A stretch of DNA of 6,911 nt from Clostridiales bacterium. Lineage in GTDB: Bacteria > Bacillota > Clostridia > Saccharofermentanales > Saccharofermentanaceae. Both the position numbers and the translations under genes were made by a program. This document shows, piece by piece, positions 1 to 6,729 of the stretch (position 1 is the first letter of the stretch; every line of letters begins with the position of its first letter). Location: contig JAFGGR010000005.1 in NCBI GenBank assembly GCA_016930475.1, positions 1 to 6,911 of the forward strand. Reading direction: 5' to 3'. The notes under the pieces are model-generated. The model was not told where the DNA came from. It worked only from the letters and a program-made list of their open reading frames with translations, and made no database searches.

Positions 1-3000
1 ACGGTCCGTACTGATAGTTAGCCTGGTTATCGAAAATAAAGTACTGGGACTCGGATATGCCCCATGGGATCTTGTGCTTTCGTCCGTAGCGGATCTGGCT
101 GACGACCGCTGCCCGACAACTGTATTCCATGACCGTACCCGGAGGAACGCGCATGACCAGGTTGGGCATCAAATACTCGAACATAGAGCCGCTCCAGGAG
201 ACTAATGCCGGCATCCCCCGAACCAGAGTCAGGGGTCTTCCCAGAGACAGCCAGTGACGTTTAGGGATATCTCCCTTCGCGATAGCCAGAAAACTGGTAA
301 GCCGGGACTCCGAAGCCATAAGGTCGTAGTGTCCCCGGTCCGGTTTCTGCAGAAAAACATGATATCCGATTCGAAACAATCGTTTCCGGAAATCAAAAAG
401 AGGCTTAAAGTCCGCCGCGGCCAGAATCCTTCGGATATCGCCGGACAGTTTTTCGATGCGTCGTTTGAGCAACAGGGCTTGCCGGTTCCCTCCCACTGCC
501 AGGTCGTTCAGAGTCAGAAGTAAATTACCCGGGTGATCGGAGGCCAGTTTTTCCCGGTCTTTTACCAATTCTTTACAGAATCGGACCGTCTGTTTTCCGG
601 TCGTCGGATCGGACAACAGCGTGTCGACAAACATGTAGAAGACGCTCAGCCGTTCCTCCGGAATCGTGTCGGAGGTCTCAAAACGAAGGATCGAGGCCAT
701 CATGGACAGTTTGCGCGGCGCCTTGGCATAGATCGGCTTTTTGTACGCGACACGCTTACGTGTGTTCAAATCATCGAGAATCTCTTCCTCATCGGCCAGA
801 AGAAGATCCATTAATCCTTGAATCAGGGACGGTCGGAATACCGATTGCTCCGGTATCGCATCAAGACCTTCCTTCAACGCAACCAAATGCGCCAGAAAAT
901 TTCCGCTGTCCACGGTCGAAACATAGCTCGGTTCAATGACCGCCAAGGTCCTTGTGTCGTACCAGTTATAGAGATGTCCGTTCCATTTGGGCAGTTTACT
1001 GACCACAGTCAGAACGTTTTCGACATTTTCGACAAAGGATATCAAGCCTTGGTACCCCAAATCCCGGGCGGAGAGCGATGCCAGAAGCTGAAGGCCGATA
1101 TTGGTCGGCGATGTTCGCTCCGCGAGCTTCGGTCCGGGGACTTCCTGAAAATGATCGGGGCATAACCAGTGATTTTCCTCACTGAAGTGATCGGAAAAAT
1201 AGCGCCAGATCTTCACGGCGACCCGACGGATCTGTGCGATCTGTTCCTTGCTCGAAAAGCACCGCACCTCTCTCTGAACCTTCTTTTCGGAAAGCATCGC
1301 GATGATCGGTGACAGTGCATAGAGCGCACAAAAGAAAGCGAATGCATACTTCAACCACGGAGAGACCGGCAATAGGGCGGCGTAGAAGAATACCGCGGCC
1401 GTTATGACCGACGGCCACATCAGGCGCATATAACTACGAAAACGAGTGCGCGCGTTCTTTTCGACGGAATCCGCCGTCTGCCACTCCAAAAGATTCCTGT
1501 GGCTGACCATTAGCCGGTACAGGGTTCGGATGATGGCATCGATCGCGGACAGGGCGCGCACCGGCACCAGTAAGAAGCGATATGCGGACTGGATGATGAC
1601 ATCAAAGATATCCCGCCCGAGAATGGACGCGGAGATCCGCTCAAAGACTCGTCGCGCTTTTCGGGACAACACTCTCAGCAACACACGAAAAATGTTCACC
1701 GCCGGCTCAAAAAACAAGAACGGCAGCCACACCCAGGGGACAGCGGGGACCAATAAAATGTTGGCGATAATCAGCACGAGTAACGCGGGATGAACGACAC
1801 TTCGCCTTAAATTATCCAGAATTTTCCACTGTGAGAGCAGATTCAGTCTGCGCGCGTGAATCAAAAACGGCAGTAATTGCCAGTCTCCGCGGATCCATCG
1901 ATGCTCCCGCTTGATGTATGTTTCGATGCGCGACGGGACCCTGTCCAAAAGCTTGATGCCGCTTGCAAAAGCGCATCTTGTCAGACTGCCCTCAAGAAGA
2001 TCGTGGCTCAACACGGTGTTCTCCGGGATTTTTCCGGAGAGAAGCTGATGAAAGGCCTTAACGTGGTAGATGCCTTTTCCCGCAAATATCCCCTCGTGAA
2101 AAGTATCCTGATAGACATCCGAAGCAATCGATGAATAGGGGTCAAAGCCGGCCTGCCCCGACAGAATGACCTGAAACAGACCGGCTGACGGGGCCGGTAT
2201 CCGGTTCCCGATTTCCGACTGGACGATCGCATATCCGGCCTCAATGCGATTGTTCCCGGCATTCAGAACCGGCTGGTTCAAGGGGTGCTCGATGACTCCG
2301 ATCATTTTCGCCGCGCTCTCCTGAGGAAGTTCCGTATCCGCATCCAAAGTGATTACGTATTTGATCCTCGGAAATACTTCCGCGTCGCCGACCGGCATCT
2401 TGTACCGCTTCTCCTCCTCGCCGCACAGGAGCGCGTTCAAACCTTCGAGTTTGCCGCGCTTTCTCTCCCATCCCATCCAACATTTCTGTAGGGGATTCCA
2501 TTCGCGATCCCTGTAGAGGAGGAAGAAACGTGCGGGGCTTTGCGGGTACTTCTGATTGAGTTTGCTCATCTCCTCCGTAGCAGTACGGATGATATCTTCG
2601 TCTTCCGGGAGATCGCGCGTTCGGGCGTCCTTAAAATCGGCCAGGACCGCGAAATACAGATGATCCATTCGATTGGCAAGGAAGTGACGCTCCAGTGAAG
2701 AAACAACGCTTTTCGCGCCCGACACGGAGGACAGAATAACGGGCATGACCACAAAAGTAGCACTCGACTCGGGGATACCCTTTTCAAAATCCATGGAAAG
2801 ACTGGGCTGAGGCTCAATGAGCTTCGTATACAAAGCATTGACCACGAAAACGGCGATGGCCGATGCCGGAAAAATCATCGAAAGAACAAAAAGCACCCTG
2901 CCCGCAGTCAGGTTCGCAAACCCGATACCGGTCACGGTACAGCCCAGAGGGAGAATGGAGAAAGTCACAAGAATAATGGAGATAAAATACGCCGCGCGGG

Positions 3001-4231
3001 CAAAGGTTTTCAAGATATCCGCGGGCATCCGGCTCGGAGCCCGCTTCCCGGTCAAATGAGCCCGAAGATAAGATCGTCCGTCTCCGACCAGATAAGTGCC
3101 GACATGATCCTTGTTGCGAACAGTCGCTCCCTTAGGAGGAAACCTGCATAGCTTGATGACAGCCTCGGCTATATCCCCTTCCTCCGTCCGATACCGTTTT
3201 GCGAAGTGTACGGCCCGCTTGCGGTAAAATGCGCGCGTCGTTGCATCCATCTTCTTGTAAACGCTTGCCGGGTCTTGCCCCAACATGGATTCCAATACGG
3301 AAACTTCGGAAAAATACTTGTCGATATCAATATCGGACACCTCTGCAAGACTCTCGATCAGCGCGCTGATGGTGCTCTCCGAGTCGGACTCGAACAGGCG
3401 TTCCTTTTCGGTTATATCCGCCATCAATTCTTCGCCGCTATGCCCGGTCTCGAGCAGTTTTCTTAAAAAGGCTTCGATGTCGGTCTTTCCGATCGCCAAA
3501 CTACTCAGGCGATAAATCAAATGCGAACTGTACGTATGGTTGCGGATGTCCTCGACGCGTACTTTCTCCAGAAGGAAGCGAAATCCCTCTTCCTCGGATT
3601 TCAGAAAAAACGGAGCGGCCTTATCCATCATTTCGTTGGCCTTCACCTTGCACTCGATAGCCGGTAAAATTCGACCGGACTGCTCGATCACCATGTCCAG
3701 AAGGCAAAGTATCAGTGCGTCCGGCAGTAAGCCGAGTTCTGCCGTCGTCAACGTCCGAAGCTTCTGGTACTCCTTGACGAGACCGATGACTGCGTCCTCA
3801 TTGACGTGCAGATTGGTGCACAGGACGATTTCCCGGGCGATCATGTAGATCCGCGGGTAGCCCTTATCCGGGCCGTTAAGAATCAACGGAAGCCCGCGAA
3901 AGCAAGAAGCTCCGCCCTTGGCTTGAAACGCCTTTAGGTTGAGGTAGAGTTTGTGATAATTTTCGAAAAGCCAGCGCGAAGCCGGAATCAGGGTAATCAT
4001 ACTCGGAGGGAAGTGTGACAGCTTTCTGCGAATCACCTGAAGCCCGAAATATCTGTGGACATGGATCATACGAACTTTGTTGGAAAAGCCCGGTCGCGCG
4101 CCTTCGTGCTGGCTCGCGGAATTGCGCATTCTGCTGAACACGATATTACCGGATGAATTCGAAAATCGCTCGGGCACTGAAAACGCCTCCAATGCAAAGG
4201 AGCAAATCGAAGTAATTACAAGGTACTTCAA
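1..4231 (-). CDS. Cyclic beta-1,2-glucan synthase (GT84), N-terminal half, truncated by window edge
   Basis: One minus-strand frame stays open for about 1410 codons and leaves at base 1. Family members (NdvB/ChvB type, often about 2800 aa) polymerise UDP-glucose into beta-1,2-glucan at the cytoplasmic membrane and cyclise it. Numbering from TTG 4231: the N-terminal helical region includes GLPLILNGPDKGYPRIY; membrane helices lie near 411-470; the GT84 domain has TLDADTELP (DxD D630/D632), HDLLEG at 743 and REHRWIRGDWQ at 775-785. More membrane helices lie near 811-842 and 933-980. The glycoamylase-like cyclisation domain begins around 1000, with NWYDTRT at 1089, GMPALVSWSGSMFEYLMP at about 1340 and PWGISES at 1389. 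All catalytic-looking GT motifs are intact. The C-terminal GH94-like domain is outside the window. Product identity is firm. The start is not: the frame opens after a TGA at about 4279, TTG 4231 is the most upstream usable start, and the first in-frame ATG is at 4129. Neither has a well-spaced ribosome binding site. Confidence 0.93.
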   Translation of the reverse strand, partial: MKYLVITSICSFALEAFSVPERFSNSSGNIVFSRMRNSASQHEGARPGFSNKVRMIHVHRYFGLQVIRRKLSHFPPSMITLIPASRWLFENYHKLYLNLKAFQAKGGASCFRGLPLILNGPDKGYPRIYMIAREIVLCTNLHVNEDAVIGLVKEYQKLRTLTTAELGLLPDALILCLLDMVIEQSGRILPAIECKVKANEMMDKAAPFFLKSEEEGFRFLLEKVRVEDIRNHTYSSHLIYRLSSLAIGKTDIEAFLRKLLETGHSGEELMADITEKERLFESDSESTISALIESLAEVSDIDIDKYFSEVSVLESMLGQDPASVYKKMDATTRAFYRKRAVHFAKRYRTEEGDIAEAVIKLCRFPPKGATVRNKDHVGTYLVGDGRSYLRAHLTGKRAPSRMPADILKTFARAAYFISIILVTFSILPLGCTVTGIGFANLTAGRVLFVLSMIFPASAIAVFVVNALYTKLIEPQPSLSMDFEKGIPESSATFVVMPVILSSVSGAKSVVSSLERHFLANRMDHLYFAVLADFKDARTRDLPEDEDIIRTATEEMSKLNQKYPQSPARFFLLYRDREWNPLQKCWMGWERKRGKLEGLNALLCGEEEKRYKMPVGDAEVFPRIKYVITLDADTELPQESAAKMIGVIEHPLNQPVLNAGNNRIEAGYAIVQSEIGNRIPAPSAGLFQVILSGQAGFDPYSSIASDVYQDTFHEGIFAGKGIYHVKAFHQLLSGKIPENTVLSHDLLEGSLTRCAFASGIKLLDRVPSRIETYIKREHRWIRGDWQLLPFLIHARRLNLLSQWKILDNLRRSVVHPALLVLIIANILLVPAVPWVWLPFLFFEPAVNIFRVLLRVLSRKARRVFERISASILGRDIFDVIIQSAYRFLLVPVRALSAIDAIIRTLYRLMVSHRNLLEWQTADSVEKNARTRFRSYMRLMWPSVITAAVFFYAALLPVSPWLKYAFAFFCALYALSPIIAMLSEKKVQREVRCFSSKEQIAQIRRVAVKIWRYFSDHFSEENHWLCPDHFQEVPGPKLAERTSPTNIGLQLLASLSARDLGYQGLISFVENVENVLTVVSKLPKWNGHLYNWYDTRTLAVIEPSYVSTVDSGNFLAHLVALKEGLDAIPEQSVFRPSLIQGLMDLLLADEEEILDDLNTRKRVAYKKPIYAKAPRKLSMMASILRFETSDTIPEERLSVFYMFVDTLLSDPTTGKQTVRFCKELVKDREKLASDHPGNLLLTLNDLAVGGNRQALLLKRRIEKLSGDIRRILAAADFKPLFDFRKRLFRIGYHVFLQKPDRGHYDLMASESRLTSFLAIAKGDIPKRHWLSLGRPLTLVRGMPALVSWSGSMFEYLMPNLVMRVPPGTVMEYSCRAAVVSQIRYGRKHKIPWGISESQYFIFDNQANYQYGP

Positions 4232-4263
4232 TAAGCGAAAAGAAAATCTTCCCCCGCCGTCAT
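4228..4263 (-). CDS. Possible 11-codon leader mini-ORF overlapping the synthase start
   Basis: ATG 4263 opens an 11-residue frame (MTAGEDFLFAY) whose TGA stop at 4230-4228 overlaps TTG 4231-4229 as TTGA, the kind of stop/start overlap seen in translationally coupled genes. No Shine-Dalgarno site precedes ATG 4263, so its translation is uncertain. A GGGGGAAGA stretch inside it lies 15 bases before the TTG, rather far to serve that start directly. It may instead mark a disrupted N-terminus of the synthase, since one extra G in the G5 run would join it in frame. Confidence 0.25.
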   Translation of the reverse strand: MTAGEDFLFAY

Positions 4264-4306
4264 AATAAACAGGATGTCAAATGAAAAATCCGATAGGTCA
4301 TACGTC

Positions 4307-4341
4307 AAAAAAATACGGATGAATCAGTAATCCTTCATTCC
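4307..4341 (-). promoter_or_regulatory. Candidate leader attenuator (hairpin plus T7)
   Basis: Read on the minus strand, GGAATGAA (4341-4334) can pair with TTCATCC (4323-4317) as a seven-pair stem with one bulged base and a ten-base loop, followed after GTA by seven Ts (4313-4307). It sits between the predicted promoter and the glucan synthase start, where a terminator-like structure would act as an attenuator. The stem is short and fairly AT-rich, so termination would be weak or conditional. It could instead be a backup terminator for the upstream operon or simple chance. Confidence 0.4.
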
Positions 4342-4353
4342 AGTGATCTGAAT

Positions 4354-4371
4354 CGGTCGGGAAACCGACTG
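4354..4371. repeat. Small hairpin with GAAA/TTTC loop in the leader
   Basis: CGGTCGG (4354-4360) and CCGACTG (4365-4371) pair over seven positions with one G-T wobble, closing a four-base loop: GAAA on the plus strand, TTTC in the predicted minus-strand leader RNA. It lies about 13 bases upstream of the T7 hairpin in the transcript. It has no T-tract and is therefore not a terminator by itself. Confidence 0.4.
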
Positions 4372-4437
4372 CATATGTCATTCCGCACACGCGAAAAACC
4401 GCTTAAGTAACCGATATAATTCTAAAAATCCAATTAC

Positions 4438-4468
4438 ATTATAACACATCTCGGACAGGTTTAATCAA
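4438..4468 (-). promoter_or_regulatory. Likely sigma-A-type promoter for the glucan synthase gene (extended -10)
   Basis: The minus strand carries a perfect TATAAT at 4443-4438, preceded by TGT to give an extended -10 (TGnTATAAT). TTGATT at 4468-4463 matches four of six -35 bases, with a 19-base spacer that is longer than the 17 optimum; the extended -10 can compensate. It lies downstream of the flotillin terminator and about 205 bases upstream of the proposed TTG start, implying a leader of about 200 nt. It is the best promoter-like match I found in the gap. Confidence 0.6.
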
Positions 4469-4530
4469 TGAGAGTATTGTCCGGGATTACTTCGTTGATG
4501 CCCGATCGAAGTCTCGCTTAATCTCGCGGA

Positions 4531-4569
4531 CAAAAAGAGACCCGCCTCCGGCAATAAGCCGGAGGCGGG
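4531..4569 (-). terminator. Intrinsic terminator of the flotillin operon
   Basis: A perfect 12-bp GC-rich stem (CCCGCCTCCGGC at 4541-4552 pairing with GCCGGAGGCGGG at 4558-4569) closes a five-base loop. Read on the minus strand it is followed directly by TCTCTTTTTG (4540-4531), the U-rich tract needed for intrinsic termination. It begins 48 bases after the flotillin TAA and separates that operon from the glucan synthase gene. There is no matching T-tract on the plus strand, so it acts in one direction. Confidence 0.93.
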
Positions 4570-4617
4570 AAATATCATGTCGGGGTACTTTTCAGCGGTT
4601 ACCCGTTTCTCGGTCGA

Positions 4618-6048
4618 TTATTTCTTTCCGGGAGCGTCGATAATGACGTCCTTCATCGGAGCCTCAGCCTGAACCGCAGAAGCAGTCTTTGTTTTCCCCA
4701 AGTACTCCGGCAAGTCCATGCCGGCCATGTCAAACATTTCATTCATCGGCGGGATGCTCTTCATGATCCCGGAAAGAAAGTTTGCCGTAGCGGTCTTGCC
4801 ATCCGTACCGGAACCGCCGTTGCTGTCCCAGACGGTGACCTTATCGATCTTGAGGTTCTTGATGGCCTCGACCTGAACGCGTACGATATCCTCGAGCTTG
4901 TCGGCGATCATCAGGCGGATCGCGTCGTTCGGATTGCCTCCGGCCGCCGAAACGACCTTGGAAAGACCGGTGGCCTGACGGGTCAGGATCTCTTCCATAC
5001 CTCTGGCTTCCGCTTCCATCCTCATAAAGATGGCGTCCGCGTCACCCTTGGCTCTTCTTCTCGTCTGTTCGGCATCCGCTTCGGCGGCGATCTCAAGCTG
5101 ACGCTTGTCGATCTCAGCCTTGACGACGACGTCGGCTTCGAGTGTCGCCTTTTCTCTGGCCGCACGAGCCAGTTCAGCGGCTTGTTCCGCGGAGTAGGCA
5201 TCCTGAGCGGCCTTCGCGGCCTGAATCTTTTCGGCAGACACGGCTTTACGCATCGCTTCGGCTTCGAGTTCACGACGAATAGCGTCCGATCCCGCGATGT
5301 TTGCCTTCGCTTCGTTCTCACCCTTGACGGCTTCGGAGTTCGCGAGCGCCACTTTGATTCTCTGATCCATGTTGGCATTTGCTTCACCGATCGCACCGGC
5401 ACGGTCCGCTTCGGCAACGGATTTCTTCGCGTCGTTGATTGCGATCGCGGCCGCCTCTTTACCGAGAGCGGTAATATATCCGGACTCGTCGCTGATGTCA
5501 GTCACGTTGACGTTGATCAGACGCAAACCGATCTTCTTCAGCTCGGTCTCGACGTTCTCGGAAACCGCTTCCAGGAACTTGTCCCGGTTGGTGTTGATTT
5601 CCTCGATGTCCATCGTAGCGATGATCAGACGAAGCTGACCGAAAATAATGTCCTTGGCTAAATCCTGAATGGCCGCGAGAGGAAGGCCCAAAAGTCTCTC
5701 CGCGGCATTTTGCATGATGCCTTCCTCGGTCGAAATACCGACTGTGAATCTCGAGGGAACATCGATGCGGATGTTTTGTCTGGACAGAGCACTGGTCAGG
5801 TCGACACTGATGGAGATCGGTGTCAGATCCATGTATTCGTATGCCTGAAAAACCGGCCAGATAAAGGCAGCGCCTCCGTGTATACAACGGGCGGAACGAT
5901 CCGTTCCGTCGACATTGCTTCCGACCTTACCGTAGATGACCATGATCTTGTCGGACGGGCACTTGCGGTAACGGGAAAGGATAATAATGATCGTTGTCAG
6001 TAACACGATGGCAATGACAACAAAAAGAATGACTAATGCTGGATCCAT
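4618..6048 (-). CDS. floT: Flotillin family protein, FloT/YuaG type (SPFH domain)
   Basis: A 476-residue protein, close to the usual length of FloT-type flotillins. These membrane scaffolds oligomerise on the cytoplasmic face and organise ordered membrane microdomains. Residues 4-25 form one hydrophobic membrane anchor. The SPFH domain spans roughly 28-190 and includes the typical stretches AAFIWPVFQAYEYMDLTPIS (60-79), ALSRQNIRIDVPSRFTVG (87-104) and IMQNAAERLLGL (111-122). From about 195 to 370 the chain is rich in Ala, Glu, Lys and Arg with repeated EA pairs, the coiled-coil flotillin domain used for oligomerisation. The C-terminal tail has a Gly/Ser-rich linker near 415-425 and a charged end. 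ATG 6048 is supported by GAGGT seven bases upstream. It follows the NfeD-type gene by 26 bp with no terminator between, matching the yuaF-floT arrangement of Bacillus. A strong terminator follows its TAA stop. Identity is from recognised family motifs. Confidence 0.95.
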   Translation of the reverse strand: MDPALVILFVVIAIVLLTTIIIILSRYRKCPSDKIMVIYGKVGSNVDGTDRSARCIHGGAAFIWPVFQAYEYMDLTPISISVDLTSALSRQNIRIDVPSRFTVGISTEEGIMQNAAERLLGLPLAAIQDLAKDIIFGQLRLIIATMDIEEINTNRDKFLEAVSENVETELKKIGLRLINVNVTDISDESGYITALGKEAAAIAINDAKKSVAEADRAGAIGEANANMDQRIKVALANSEAVKGENEAKANIAGSDAIRRELEAEAMRKAVSAEKIQAAKAAQDAYSAEQAAELARAAREKATLEADVVVKAEIDKRQLEIAAEADAEQTRRRAKGDADAIFMRMEAEARGMEEILTRQATGLSKVVSAAGGNPNDAIRLMIADKLEDIVRVQVEAIKNLKIDKVTVWDSNGGSGTDGKTATANFLSGIMKSIPPMNEMFDMAGMDLPEYLGKTKTASAVQAEAPMKDVIIDAPGKK

Positions 6049-6055
6049 AAAAGTT

Positions 6056-6060
6056 ACCTC
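6056..6060 (-). promoter_or_regulatory. Ribosome binding site of the flotillin gene
   Basis: GAGGT, within AAGAAGAGGT, lies seven bases before ATG 6048 inside the 26-bp gap after the NfeD-type gene. It supports both the chosen start and independent initiation within the operon. Confidence 0.8.
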
Positions 6061-6074
6061 TTCTTTCTATATAA

Positions 6075-6674
6075 CTATTCTTTTGGGGCTTTTTTGACGA
6101 TCAGAGTATTGGCATCCGCCAGGCCGGTCACAATGACCAGTTCTCCGGGTGTCAGTGTTGTACCGGATTGAGTCACAGCGTCGCATTCGCTATATCTGCC
6201 CTGAAACGTCAGTGTTACCTTACCGCTCTTTCCTGTTTCCGGAATGGCAATGTAAACCTTTGCGGTTTTGCCGACCGCATTTTTCAGAGAAATGTTCCCC
6301 TTATCCTGAAGTTTCGAAGTCATACGCATCAGCCAGGCGACCGCCACGAGAGCAAGAAAACCCGCAGATAGAGATACGATAAGGGTCACGGCGATGTGGG
6401 CTCCGGCAGATTCGAGAACGATTCCGGTCCAACCGCCCACGGCAAGAAAAGCGATGATCCCGCGCACTGAAATAAGAGCAAATCCGTTCGCCGAATCCGC
6501 GACGTCCGTTCCATCCGCGACATCTGCGTCAAAGTCGACATCAACATCGCCTTCAACTTCTCCGACCCCGACCATGACCAAAATGGTTTGTATGATCAGG
6601 ATAACGGTAGACGGTATCGCAATAAGTCCGAAAATTTGCTGGATCATAGATAAAGACTCCCACCATTCAATCAT
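6075..6674 (-). CDS. NfeD-like membrane protein, YuaF type, flotillin partner
   Basis: A 199-residue protein. Starting at ATG 6674 (MIEWWESLSM), a hydrophobic helix spans about 11-37. An acidic loop follows at 39-60 with ten Asp/Glu residues in near-alternating spacing (EVEGDVDVDFDADVADGTD). Two more membrane helices lie at about 66-88 and 92-116. A soluble C-terminal domain at about 130-195 contains GKTAKVYIAIP, GKVTLTFQGRYSECDAV and GELVIVTGL, the pattern of the NfeD OB-fold. Short NfeD proteins lacking the protease part are commonly encoded beside flotillins and thought to act with them in membrane domains. AAGGAGG six bases upstream of 6674 fixes that start. The in-frame ATG at 6692 would add MERRMY but its codons overlap that ribosome binding site, so it is unlikely. 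Its TAG stop lies 26 bp before the flotillin start. The family call is strong; no direct biochemical role can be read from the sequence. Confidence 0.88.
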   Translation of the reverse strand: MIEWWESLSMIQQIFGLIAIPSTVILIIQTILVMVGVGEVEGDVDVDFDADVADGTDVADSANGFALISVRGIIAFLAVGGWTGIVLESAGAHIAVTLIVSLSAGFLALVAVAWLMRMTSKLQDKGNISLKNAVGKTAKVYIAIPETGKSGKVTLTFQGRYSECDAVTQSGTTLTPGELVIVTGLADANTLIVKKAPKE

Positions 6675-6680
6675 ATACAT

Positions 6681-6687
6681 CCTCCTT
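6681..6687 (-). promoter_or_regulatory. Ribosome binding site deciding the NfeD-type start
   Basis: AAGGAGG, a perfect Shine-Dalgarno core, lies six bases before ATG 6674. It overlaps the codons that would follow the alternative ATG at 6692, which argues for the shorter 199-residue protein. Confidence 0.85.
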
Positions 6688-6714
6688 TCCATAGATAATA
6701 CTCTTGACTACGAT

Positions 6715-6729
6715 CGTCCCACGGGGACG
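6715..6729. repeat. Short hairpin right after the first operon gene
   Basis: CGTCCC (6715-6720) and GGGACG (6724-6729) form a perfect six-bp stem with a three-base loop, directly following the TAA stop of the partial gene. It lacks a T-tract on the minus strand, so it more likely affects mRNA stability or processing between the two genes than termination, or it is chance. Confidence 0.35.

Larger units (their letters stand above)
4232..4530 (-). other. Leader and intergenic region upstream of the glucan synthase
   Basis: This stretch has no gene of normal size. From right to left it holds an inverted repeat around the -35 (4452-4483), the extended -10 promoter (4438-4468), a GAAA-loop hairpin (4354-4371), a hairpin with a seven-T tract (4307-4341) and an 11-codon mini-ORF (4263-4228). 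AT content is higher than in the flanking genes, especially around 4260-4320 and 4400-4450, as expected for regulatory DNA. No tRNA, rRNA or recognised riboswitch class was seen. Confidence 0.7.

Noticed and set aside
254..4265. Many short plus-strand and off-frame minus-strand open frames of 60-115 codons
   Set aside because: All are shadows of the single long minus-strand glucan synthase frame, whose motifs are recognisable throughout.
4275..4280. TTGACA on the minus strand just before the mini-ORF
   Set aside because: A perfect -35 consensus, but the position 17 bases downstream is GC-rich with no -10, so no promoter is supported.
4415..4420. TATAAT on the plus strand
   Set aside because: No plus-strand gene lies downstream and there is no matching -35; AT-rich intergenic DNA gives such matches by chance.
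5182..5661. Plus-strand open frame of 159 codons
   Set aside because: It lies entirely antisense to the well-supported flotillin gene, has a Phe/Arg/Gly/Asp-rich composition typical of the reverse of an EA-rich coiled coil, and matches no family.
6675..6692. Longer NfeD-type start at ATG 6692
   Set aside because: Its codons overlap the AAGGAGG site that serves ATG 6674, and it has no ribosome binding site of its own.
6715..6729. Hairpin after the partial gene as a terminator
   Set aside because: The stem is only six bp and no T-tract follows on the minus strand.
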